64,000 nt of DNA from Malus domestica (taxonomy: Eukaryota; Streptophyta; Magnoliopsida; Rosales; Rosaceae), in contig NC_091665.1 in the NCBI RefSeq assembly GCF_042453785.1, positions 25,387,501 through 25,451,500 of the forward strand. Direction: 5' to 3'. This document shows positions 23,060-33,470 of the stretch, piece by piece (positions within the stretch are counted from its first letter, which is position 1; every line of letters starts with the position of its first letter). A model generated the notes under the pieces. It saw only the letters and a program-made list of their open reading frames with translations, was not told the origin of the DNA and searched no databases. A program made the translations under genes and the position numbers.

Positions 23060-25020
23060 CCTCATCACAATTATGGTGATCAACGATTCATTAAGCAGGG
23101 AGCAGGCAAGCTATGCAATATGCATGAACTTAAAAATAATAAAGTGGCAGACTAGATGAACTGGATTGCTCCCCAAACAGAGAGAACACGAGCACAATTT
23201 CCATTAATTATAAATAGAAGTGTTGCCATGTGATTTTAGTTATTTAGTACGTCCTGTTGATTTACTAGTTTTTACCTGCAATAGTCAGCGCGAGCATTGC
23301 AATTGTAATTTGTGCCATCCTTCTTTTTGATCCAGAGAGAAGTTAATTTAGTTGAATCTACATTTCGTTCTACTGATTTACCTTCTTCTACTGTTCCGCA
23401 GCATGCCCGCATCTGCATAATCTACAGAGAAGACTCCAGGGGGAACAAAGAGAATCTCTCAAACCTTCTCCCATACAAGATGGTTTTGATTTGAAATTGA
23501 TATCTCAGCAATGTCTCCCCATCCCTAGCATCTGAGTCTTCCATACCATATTATATTTTGAACAATGCTGATAAAATAAACAAGGGCACGAGTGGATTAA
23601 AACCGTTTCCTCATATCCACGAAAGGCGATACGTATTCTTTAGCGCCTTCCCCCATGTATATATTTATACATATTCTTTTTGTCTCTTCTATTTCATGCA
23701 GCAGAAATAACAGTGTGTTACGCGTCTGCACGTGTAAAAAAATATGTTTCAGTGTTATTTGCGCTGTAATCCAAGATATTAGATCTATAAATACGGCTGA
23801 GGTGAAGTTTCGTGTGGATAATTAATTAATTTATATTAAGATGTCATTATTAACTACTTGCCACAGAAAACTTCCTAGAGCGTCGATGTGAAGTTCCTGC
23901 AATCTGCCTATCTGGTTGTGTTTGCTGTATGCACCAACTAGCCAAAGAACCCCACAACTTGTGCAAATTTTATTCACATTTCACCAACAAGCAATTTAAA
24001 TAAGTTCTACGTTCAACCAAGAATACATGCAAGAAAAACTTTGACTGATGAAAAAATCACGTGGATTTTATGGATTTCAAAATGATTGTATTTCAAGAAG
24101 GAAGCAACTTCTTATCTTGACACCTCTTTTTAATTAGTCACTATTATTTTTCTTGAAATGTTTTTTAAGTTTCTATTTTGTTAATAACAAAAACGTTTAG
24201 AGGCAGGAAAAAAACTTACATGATGCACGACACCAAAGTTTTGGTGTCCCAAATTATCACGCGACGACGCTATTTGAAAAAGTTCAAATACAAGGTGATA
24301 CTTGATATGTTTGCTTGCATCGGTGTCTCTATTTTCATGTAAGCCTCTCTTGAGATGCTGAGCTAGCATGCCAAATTATCCTGCTGTCCCTCTAACTTAA
24401 AGACAGCTAGGATACGCTTGGTGCTTAAATTATGTGAGATGAATAATAGCATTAGTTAACTGTTTAATTATTAATTATTATCTCCCTTGAGACAAGTTTG
24501 GAATCTTGACAGCCTTGAAACTTCATATAATTTGCTTAAAGAAATCCCATATGATCTCAATCGAAATCTCGAAATCTCCTAAAACTTTACCTCTCTCATA
24601 AGCGAAATGAAAGAACATAATTGACTTAATTGTAGTTACGAGAGCTTTTGTTGCAGGGGATAATGATAGCATTAGTTAACTAAGCTTTCGATAGACCTAC
24701 AGTTAATTATTTTCATCTTTTAATTGGACTAAAAGGACGTTCTTTTGCAAATTAATTTTACTACATTGATACCATGCACAGCACCATAATTGAAAATTTG
24801 AGAAGGCAAACCGAAGATTAATGTTAATTTTAGAGCTTGCATGAACTCATGATCCAAAAAATAATGCTTTTCAAGAGAGAACAAGAGCAGTGGAAATTTA
24901 AGCAAAAGAGTATCATTTTGTATTAGAAATGACAATACATGTATATTTCATTCATGTACAAAGATCTAGCTTCTAGGACAACAAAAATCTGGATATTCAT
25001 GATAGTGCGGCAAAAGTTTT
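23060..25020. other. intergenic, no gene
   Basis: Spacer DNA between the LINE and DUF241 copy 4. Sequence around 23500-23720 resembles upstream flanks of other array members (the AATGTCTCCCCATC and TCTCTTCTATTTCATG motifs), so it may be promoter flank of a lost copy. Nothing else is recognised. Confidence 0.4.
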
Positions 25021-25024
25021 ACAA

Positions 25025-25936
25025 TTAGTTGCTGAGAGTATTAAGAAGGGAAACTCTATTTTTGATTAATCGCCTGAACAGACCTTCGAGTCCTTCTTCA
25101 AGATCCTGACTGCAAAGTTCCAATTGTTGCAGCTCGCTTTGCACATTCTCACTGTCGACCACGTTGTCAGATTTGCTTGCCTCTTGACATGAAAGGGAGT
25201 TCAGTGCAGCATCTACATCAGCAAACTCATTTAAATCGGCTTTATCTTCTTCATCACAAGCAACCTTTTTGGTAAGCATAAGCTTTGAAACGAAAGACCA
25301 GCCACTCATCTTTGATTGTGACTTTGCTCCGGAGATGAAGGACAAAAGGGACTCAAACACTGTGAGAGTGACTGCTTCAACCTCTCTCAACGCACCAATT
25401 AAAGCCACGGCTACATTGTCTTTGTTCGTGGAAGAGAAGGTGCCTTTCTTCTGAGAACTCCTCAAAGTCCCCAGGGCCTTGCAGATAGCCTTCTTGACCA
25501 CCTTCCTTGAGGCTGAGTATTTCCTAACCTCGTTAGTGAACCCACTTATGCCTCCCCTTCTTCTGCGCATGATCGATTGAATTTCACGTACACATTCCTT
25601 TGTGTGTATCAAGGCATCTTTGGCTGCTGTACACACATCCAAGAGCCTTAGAGAACCATCCAAAAGCTCATCCACCCATTTCTCATTTCGCTCCCGGACA
25701 AAAGCTTCTTGGGTGAGGGGCAACTGAAACAACTCATTCACACAGTTGTGCAAATCCAAAAGGCTACTCAATCTGTGGCTTATCGATGATGATGAAAACG
25801 AAGAGGAGACATCAGAAGCTGCTATTCTCAACAAATGATCTTCACATTGTTGAAATAGTGGGTGTGGTTTTGAAGGCAAGCTGATCGAACGAATATGGTA
25901 GTTGGATTTAGAGTTTAAAGATGAGGCTGAAGCCAT
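25025..25936 (-). CDS. DUF241 family protein, copy 4, divergent (303 aa)
   Basis: Intact single-exon DUF241 gene of unknown function and the most diverged member here. The N-terminus is MASASSLNSKSNYHIRSISL, with the family SLPSKPHP motif displaced by about 12 residues. Core blocks are LLDGSLRLLDVC, KECVREIQSIMRRRRGG and ASRKVVKKAICKAL. A longer acidic/Ser segment (DKADLNEFADVDAALNSLSC) precedes the coiled-coil end LELCSQDLEEGLEGLFRRL. The upstream ATG at 25957 is in frame but sits at the edge of a (GA)n tract; I chose the ATG at 25936, where family similarity starts. No membrane segment is seen. Confidence 0.9.
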   Translation of the reverse strand: MASASSLNSKSNYHIRSISLPSKPHPLFQQCEDHLLRIAASDVSSSFSSSSISHRLSSLLDLHNCVNELFQLPLTQEAFVRERNEKWVDELLDGSLRLLDVCTAAKDALIHTKECVREIQSIMRRRRGGISGFTNEVRKYSASRKVVKKAICKALGTLRSSQKKGTFSSTNKDNVAVALIGALREVEAVTLTVFESLLSFISGAKSQSKMSGWSFVSKLMLTKKVACDEEDKADLNEFADVDAALNSLSCQEASKSDNVVDSENVQSELQQLELCSQDLEEGLEGLFRRLIKNRVSLLNTLSN

Positions 25937-25954
25937 TTTTGTTTCCTTTGCTAG

Positions 25955-25956
<2 letters not shown>

Positions 25957-26013
<57 letters not shown>
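25957..26013. repeat. (GA)n microsatellite in the leader of DUF241 copy 4
   Basis: An uninterrupted GA/CT run of 57 bases ending about 20 bp upstream of the start codon. It reads CT-rich on the coding strand and would lie in the 5' untranslated leader, since TATA-like sequence is at about 26080-26094. Other array members lack it. Pyrimidine-rich leaders and GA repeats can affect plant gene expression, but an effect here is inference. Confidence 0.85.
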
Positions 26014-26017
<4 letters not shown>

Positions 26018-26164
26018 CTTGAAAGCTTGAAGTTCAGTTTAGCAGTTTGAAATTTGGTTATGCTTTCCTTCGACACCTACTATACATATATAATGGGGCA
26101 TGCAAAGACTCAAAAGGGTAAGGAGACATAAAGCATCTTATCCTATCACATATCAATGAGCTAT

Positions 26165-26221
26165 AGCTTGATTTCGATTTCGATCTAAGACACTATCAGC
26201 GGTGTTCATGCAATGTTCCCC
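26165..26221 (-). promoter_or_regulatory. conserved upstream block of DUF241 copy 4
   Basis: Shares the GATTTCGATTT core and the TGCAATGTTCCC end with the corresponding blocks of the other copies, though the middle has diverged. It lies about 230 bp upstream of the ATG. Confidence 0.35.
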
Positions 26222-26904
26222 AACACCAACACAAGCTCCAACTCATTACCCAATTAATTTAACTCGATCATAACTCATATCTCCAAGTCATTAGCCAGTG
26301 AGATTTGCTTCATGTGCAAAACTAGTAGTTAGTGATGGGGCTGCACGAGGGGCCATGGTTTAAATATTCATGCAAAATTCAAACTTGCATTGTGTAATGT
26401 GAATTATTTAGAGAGGAACGCAAAGATAAAGCCTCTCAGTTAGGCATGCCTACCTCTCCAGAAGACAAAAGGAGCCCGCTTCATGCTTGTGCACACGTGA
26501 ATACCTTTTGGAGCCGGCCCACTGTACACATTTACGCCATTGATTACGATTACCTGTCAATCCTCATCATCACATGTAGTTTCTTGGTTATACAGCAATG
26601 CTTGTTTTATCTTTTCCTGCTCCAAAAATTTTAATATTTCATGCATTGCTTATGGGGTCAAGTTAAAATTTCACTTTTTGATGAATGGGTTATGATAGAT
26701 ATTTTGTAAATAAGACAAATGACTGCTTTTTGTAATCAACTTGATAAATGGATTGCCGAAGAGAAGTTCTAAATTTTGGGTGTACTTTTGCACTCACTCT
26801 TTTAGACTTTGCCTGTTAAACATAACCATAGTTAACTCTTTTATTATTTTGCCCTCCCTGAGTTAAGAAAATTAGAAAGGGTATAATAATTAAACCCAGA
26901 AGCA
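26222..26904. other. intergenic, no gene
   Basis: AT-rich spacer between DUF241 copy 4 and the Copia insertion. A 62-codon open frame at 26446-26634 shows no domain, so it is not called. Confidence 0.4.
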
Positions 26905-27101
26905 TGTTAGAGTATATACTCAAGTCATTAGGATTATGACATCTGTCAATTTGTGAAAGGCTAGATTACAAGAGTTGGTTAGTTAGTTAGTCGAAGTTGT
27001 ATGGCGTTAGAAGATAAGGAAAAGATTGTAACCTAATCTTACACTAGATATATGAGTGATTGTATTGATCTGATTCATTAAGGAAAATATATGCAAAGAT
27101 T

Positions 27102-27151
<50 letters not shown>

Positions 27152-27228
27152 CTTCTTTGATCTTCTTCTTCATAATTCTCTCTAATCTTCTCTATTCTAT
27201 ATTGAGCTTTGCAGTACTATGGTTAACA
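26905..27228 (+). repeat. 5' LTR of Copia A
   Basis: Begins TGTTAGAGTATATACT and ends GTACTATGGTTAACA, TG...CA type, 324 bp. It contains a (CT)n run (27107-27146) that is much shorter in the partner LTR and explains most of their length difference. The copies differ by several per cent elsewhere, so the insertion is not recent. Confidence 0.9.
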
Positions 27229-27411
27229 TGGTATCAATTGCCCGAATAGGTTAGACAGCTTCTTCGATTTTGGTTTTCTGTGCTTCCGCTTCATCTCTCA
27301 TCTCTCTGTGATTTTCTGGGCGTTTCTCTTCCTTCCTCAGTTCTTCACCTCAGTTGGGTGGTTCTTGCACACCAAGTGTTTGGTTTTATTCCTCAGAGAA
27401 AATTCTTCACA

Positions 27412-28521
27412 ATGGTTACTGCTTCTTAATTGCAAATCTTACAATCTCCGATCACTGGGTTGATTTCTTCTGTATCATCCTCTGTGTCGATTAAGTTGGA
27501 TGATTCCAACTATCTTCAATGGTATTTTCAGATGCAATTGTTGCTTGAAGGTTATGGGATCATGGGCTTTGTTGATGGATTGACTTGCTGCCAGCCTCAA
27601 TTTTCGTCTATTTCTTCCAGTGATTCTGAAGTTTCATCAATGGGTATTGGTTCAAGAATTGAGTCGGATGATTACAAAGTGTGGAAGATGCATGATAGGG
27701 CTCTTATGCAGCTTATTACTACAACCTTATCGTCTGTTGCCATTTCTTGTGCAATTGGGAGTACTAGTGCTAGAGATTTATGGGTTTGTCTTCAAGAACG
27801 TTTTTCCATGGTTAGCAAGACTTCAATCTTTCAACTTAAGTCTGATCTTCAAACTATCAAGAAAGGGGCAGATTCTATCATTCAATATCTTCAACAGATT
27901 AAAGAAGCAAATGACTATCTTGTGGCTGCATGGGTTAATTTTGAAGATGAGGACATTGTTATCTTAGTTTTGAATGGTTTGCCTACACAGTATAACACAT
28001 TTCGAAATGTAATTTGTGGCAGAGAGAATGTGATTCCTCTTAAAGAATTTCGTGCTCAGTTACTTGTAAAAAAAGCAATTCTTGAAAGTAGTCAAAGTCT
28101 ACCATTTTCTACTGCCTTGTTTGCAAAGAATCAAGGTTGTCATTATGGAGCTTTATCTTATGAGTCTCAAGGAGTTTTTCATTCTAGGTTTCAAGCTTCA
28201 AATGGTTTCAATGGTAACTCTAGCCAATCTCATTTCTTTAATGGAGGTCACAAGTCTAAATACAAAGGTAAAGGTAAAGCTGGAAACTTTCAGGGCCATA
28301 AATATTATAATAATCAGGGGCAAAGGTATTTCAGTCCTAAACCTGTTGTTCATGATTTTACTCCTGGAATTCTTGGTAATCCTTATCAGCTTCCTAATGG
28401 TCTATCTTCGTCCATAGTCATCTATCAGTTATGTTCTCAACAAGGTCACAGTGCTGCTACTTGTGTTTACAAAAATATTGACTCATATGAGTCTTTTGAG
28501 AACTGTCAGATCTGTGATTGA
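27412..28521 (+). pseudogene. Copia A gag
   Basis: Gag open frame starting ATGGTTACTGCTTCT at 27412 but stopped by TAA at 27427, then open in the same frame to 28521. It contains the UBN2-type capsid region (LDDSNYLQWYFQMQLLLEGY at about 27495-27555; LKSDLQTIKKG at about 27836). The CCHC zinc knuckle near 28425 has its first Cys changed to Tyr (YQLCSQQGHSAATC). It is a broken structural protein gene of the retroelement. Confidence 0.8.
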
Positions 28522-31300
28522 AGTAATCATATTGCAAAACTTGCTTTTATAGGAATAAGAACCGATCTCATCCCTCACAAATGACTGTTATGCAAGCTAC
28601 CTTTCCTGAATATATGCAGCCTTTGTATATGCCCCTTATGATGAATGCTTCTAATATGCCTTCTATGATGCATATGGTCTCCCCTAATATCTCCTATTTG
28701 ATTGGTGCACCAAATCTCAACTCTTTTGCACATATGGCTAGTTCTCAGGCATATGCCCCTACTCATATGAATGCTTCTACTTCTTATGTTCCTACCATGT
28801 CCAATTTTGTCTCCCCACAAGTTTGGTTGACAGATTCTAGTGCAACCAATCACATGACAAATGATCTAAGCAATTTGTCTCTGGCCTCTCTATATCCACA
28901 TAATGAGACTATTTAAACTACGAATGAGGAAGGTTTGCAAGTTTCTCATATTGGGAATTCACTAGTTCGACCATCTTCACAGTCTCTCAAATTGAATTCT
29001 GTTCTTTACATTCCCAAATTGTCTCATAATTTGTTATCAGTTCATAGAATATGTCTTGACAACAATTGTTGGTTAATATTCGATGCTTATTGTTTTTGAA
29101 TTTAGGACAAAATCACAAGGAGAATCTTGTATAAAGGGCTATGCAACAATGGATTGTATCCAATTCCTTCCTTTCTTGGCTTATCATCAGGTTCTCCACC
29201 TCACCTACAAGCTAATCAAGCTATTACTTTTCTTGGACATACTGTGAATTCAACCTTATGGCATTGTAGACTAGGTCACCTTTTGAATCCCATAGTCTTT
29301 CTTATACTTAGAAAGTCTAAAGTTACTGTTAAACCAGATGTGTCACCTATTGTTTGTCAGAGTTGTTTAGAAGGCAAATTTAGTAAACTTCCTTTTTCTT
29401 CTACTTCTGCAAAATCTGTAATACCCTTTGAGGTTGTGCATAGTGATTTGTGGGGACCTACACCTAGTGTATCTGTATATGGTTTCAAATACTATGTTCT
29501 CTTTGTTGATGAGTGTACCATATTTTGTTGGCTCTTTCCTTTAATCAATAAATCTGATCTTTGTTATGTGTTTATTAAATTCTACCACTTTGTCTTTACT
29601 TAATTCTCAAGAAGAATTATGGCTGAGAGAAAGCATAAACATGTAGTTCAAACAACAATTACACTATTACAAAATGCACATTTACCTTTTAAGTTTTGGA
29701 CCTTTGCCTGCCAAACAACCATTTATTTGACGAATGCCATATTCCATTCTTCAAAATCAATCACCTTTTCAGCTATTATGCTCTGCTATTCCTGAAATTT
29801 AGCACCTAAGGGTTTTTGGTTGTGCTTGCTTTCCATTTTTAAAACCTTATAACAGTAACAAATTACAGCCTAAGTCTGCCAAATGTATCTTTTTGGGATA
29901 TGCTTCCAACTATAAAGGTTATATATGTTTTGAACTCAATCTTGGGAAGCTACACATATCAAGACATGTCATTTTCAATGAACTTGACTTTCCCTACAGT
30001 GTTTTGAGTTCTAAGTTATAGTGTTCACAGTCCTAATGCTTAAGCCCTGATAATAATGCACCAATACTACCTGTTGTGATTCCTACCTTGCAAAATGTGC
30101 TAGTTTCTCCATCATCAGTTTCTTCTTTAGTACATGAACCTGATCCATTATCCTCTCAATCTTCCCCAACACAATCCCCTCCATAATATGTATCCCCTCA
30201 ACCATCATTACCACCCCAGTCCATTGTTGCACAAGATTCTCTAGCTCTTGTGATTCCTGAGTATAGTTATGAAAATCTTCAAGTGGTGCTTAACATACCA
30301 CCATTGAATTTACATCCCATGCAAACTTGATCCATTAGTGGAATTGTGAAGAAAAAGGTTCTCTTTGCTTCTGCAAACATCTCCACAGTGGTTGATTTGA
30401 CTGCCACTAAACCTGCCACATATAAATCTACATTGAAGGTTCCAGTGTGGTTCAATGCTATGAAGGAGGAGCTTAATGCACTTTATTCATAGAAAACATG
30501 GAGTTTGGTTGATCTTCCACCTCACAAGAATTTAGTTGGGTGTAAATAGATCTTTAAAGTCAAGAAAAATGTTGATGGGAGTATTGCTAGACACAAGACT
30601 CGTTTGGTTGCCAAATGATTTAGTCAAGAAGAAGGTTTGAACTATGGTGAGACATGTAGTCCGGTTGTTAAAGATCTTGGTGCTCTACATTTCTTCTTGG
30701 GTATTCAGATTTCCAGAACTGCTCAAGGGCTATTTTTGTCTCAAGAAAATTATATTGTTAACTTGTTGAAGAAAACTAAAATGATAGATGCCAAACTTGC
30801 AGCCACACCATGTTTACCCTATAGTAGACTTCTCAAAGATGATGGCTAGCCGTTCATTAATCCTGCTCTATATCGGAGTGTGGTTGGAGCTTTACAATAT
30901 CTTGTGTTCACTCGACCTGATATTGCAATCTCTGTGCATCATGTTAGTCAATTTATGGAAGCTCCAATGATATCTCATTTCACTGCAATTAAACGTATTT
31001 TGAGGTATCTCAAAGGGTCTTTGTCTCAAGGAATTACTTATAGTAAAGGAGTGTTATTTCTCAAAGCCTTTAGTGATGTTGACTGGGTAGGGATCCAAAT
31101 GATAGGCACTCCACTACAGGCTTGGTTGTTTTTCTTGGCAAGAATCCCATCTCTTGGTCATCAAAGAAGCATCAAATTGTCTCTTATTCATCTACTGAAG
31201 TTGAATATAGAGCCTTGTCTTCAACAGTTGCTAAATAGGAGTGGATTTAACAGTTGCTTACATTTTTGCAGGTCAAAGTTTATGGTTCTCTAGTTCTGTT
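28522..31300 (+). pseudogene. Copia A pol remnants
   Basis: Order of remnants: protease (WLTDSSATNHM at about 28830, where the usual DSGA is altered), GAG-pre-integrase (LWHCRLGH, 29255-29285), and the integrase core start (VHSDLWGP, at about 29435). A deletion near 29600 joins this to the late integrase (TLLQNAHLPFKFW). Then come the RT start (WFNAMKEELNAL, 30450) and a second deletion at 30672 where SPVVK runs directly into DLGALHFFLG, removing the catalytic YVDD region. RNase H follows to about 31290. It cannot make active enzymes. Confidence 0.8.
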
Positions 31301-31543
31301 TTGTGATAATATGTCTGTTATAGCACTATCTTTTAATCCAGTGAACCATCAGCGGATAAACACATTGAAGTGGATGTTCACTTCGTGAGAGAAAAGGTTG
31401 CAAGCAAGAAGCTACTGGTACAATTTGTTTCTTCTTTATAATAGTTTGCAGATATCTTAACTAAAGGACTCAGTGCACCTCTCTTCAGTATACATTGCAG
31501 CAACATCATGCTTGGTTCATCCAAACCTAAGCTTGAAGGGGGA

Positions 31544-31603
31544 TGTTAGAGTATATACTCTAGTCATTAGGATTATGACATCTGTCAATGTGTGAAAGGT
31601 TAG
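31544..31603 (+). repeat. 3' LTR of Copia A, left part
   Basis: First 60 bases of the 3' LTR, matching 26905-26964. It is interrupted at 31604 by the nested Gypsy-like element and continues at 39162/39167-39400. Confidence 0.9.
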
Positions 31604-32349
31604 TGTGGAGCCAAAAATATTCACAGGGCGACACGTGGATTTTTGGACAAAAATGACAAAAATACCCTTGCAGTACAACGAGGTTCCTACGCGCAAGCAG
31701 CGGGCAACCCTCTTTCAACCAAGACAGAAGTGCCCAAAATAGGTAACAATTCAAAGTCCATCTCATCAAATCCTTTCTACAAGGTAATTCCCAAACACAT
31801 TCCTTTTAAATTATGTTAATTGGCTAATTAATGGGTTTATTGCCTAATTAACCCATTAATTGTCAATTAAACCATCCATTATATCCAAATAACTACAAAA
31901 TACATCCAATTCAACCCTAAAACACCACATGGCCGGCTATCCCCATTTCAAAACCTAATCCATCACTTTTTTCTACCTTTTTCACCATTTCTTCCTTTTT
32001 ATTACCCAATAAATTCAAAAACCACCAAAACATTCATCTTATGTTTAATAGCCAAATAAATTGGCTAATTAAACCTAAATTAAACCTAAAAACCCTAGCC
32101 ACCTCCTATCCCTATAAATATACTCCCATTCTCACCAAAAAGCTAATTCCAACACTTTGGCAAAAATCCCAAAATTCTCTAAACACTCTTTCTCTCTAAA
32201 TTCTAACTTTGGCATCGGAGGTTCTTCGGCCAAAGCCCCCGCCCCCATTCATCGTGGGCGCGTGAGGCTTTTGGCCTTAACCTAAGGTGCTAGTTGTTTT
32301 GTAGGTGCAAAATCGTCCAAGATCGAAGAGGAGAAAATTTGCATCCACA
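31604..32349 (+). repeat. 5' LTR of the Gypsy/Tat-like element
   Basis: 746 bp, TGTGGAGCC...CATCCACA. By eye it differs from the 3' LTR at one base only (a G in a C run at about 32249). A TATAAATA box at 32113-32120 would start the element transcript near 32145. Confidence 0.95.
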
Positions 32350-32573
32350 AATTGGTGCTTTCATTGAGAGTTGAAATCCATACTCGTAGAAGACTCTCGC
32401 ACAAAAAGGTTTTTTCTTTATTTTCTAGTCCATTTGAATATTTTTCATACGTTCTTATTATTAGAATTTTTTACTTGCAAAGGTTCTTTGATAAAACGTA
32501 TAAGCAAAATATAATGGCTAGAAATTTAGAAAATTCCATAAGTGAAAATTCTAATGTTCAAGAAATGGGATTG

Positions 32574-32981
32574 CGGAGATCCGTGAGGCTAAATGCGACA
32601 ATAAGGGGAGCGGCATCATCATCACGAGCTTCCACCATGGGAACCACCGTGGTGGTTACCTCGGTAGCCACCCGCGGCGAGGTCCATGGTGCCTTCACCA
32701 CGGCCACCATGGGAACCACCGCGGTGGCTACTTCGGTAGCCACTCGTGGCGAGGTCCATGGAGCCTTCACCACGGCCCGGAGATCCGTGAGGCAAAATGC
32801 GACAATAAGGGGAGCGGCATCACCACCACGAGTTTCCACCATGGGAACCACCGCGGTGGCTACCTCGGTAGCCACCCACGGCGAGGTCCATGGTGCCTTC
32901 ACCACGGCCACCATGGGAACCACCGCGGTGGCTACTTCGGTAGCCACTCGTGGCGAGGTCCATGGAGCCTTCACCACGGCC
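32574..32981 (+). repeat. 204-bp higher-order repeat made of 72-bp units
   Basis: Two 204-bp blocks (32574-32777, 32778-32981). Each has a 60-bp leader, starting CGGAGATCCGTGAGGC, followed by two 72-bp units. The 72-bp units at 32634, 32706, 32838 and 32910 encode 24-residue repeats starting TMGTTAVATSVAT. All lengths are multiples of three, so the frame is kept. The CCGCGGTGG core makes the minus strand open as well, which explains the long antisense frames here. Confidence 0.9.
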
Positions 32982-33089
32982 CAAGCCGTGCCATCCAAGG
33001 CTCACGGTACCAAGACCACGATCCAAGTCGTGCCATCCAAGTTTACGTGGACCCAAGCCCAAGCCTCGCATTCACATGCACCGCGCATT

Positions 33090-33470
33090 GAGCAGCCTGC
33101 TTCCGTGATCCAGCCTGCTCCCGTCAAGCAACCCACTCTCACGGCCCAACCTGCTCCTGCCGAGCAGCCTGCTCTTGTGACCCAGCCAACTCCCGTGGCC
33201 CAGCCTGCTTTCGTCGAGCAGCCCACTCCGGTGGCCCAGCCTGCTCCTGCCAAGCAGCCCACTCCTGTGGCCCAGCCTGCTTTCGTCGAGCAGCCCACTC
33301 CGGTGGCCCAGCCTGTTCCTGCCAAGTAGCCCACTCCCGTGGCCCAGCCTGCTCCTACCAAGCAGCCTGCTCTCGTGACCCAGCCTGCTCCCGACGAGCA
33401 ACCCACTCCCGTGGTCCAGCCTACTTCTTTCGAGCAGTCCACTCTCACGGCCCAGCATGCTCCCGTGGCT
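33090..33470 (+). repeat. Gln-Pro-rich tandem repeat in gag
   Basis: Degenerate repeats of a 30-36 bp unit encoding QPAPxxQPTPVAQPA-like sequence. A longer segment containing GCTTTCGTCGAGCAGCCC appears twice (at about 33207 and 33279). The frame is broken once by TAG at 33327, at a position where sister units have CAG. Minus-strand frames rich in GWATGVGC are its shadow. Confidence 0.8.
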
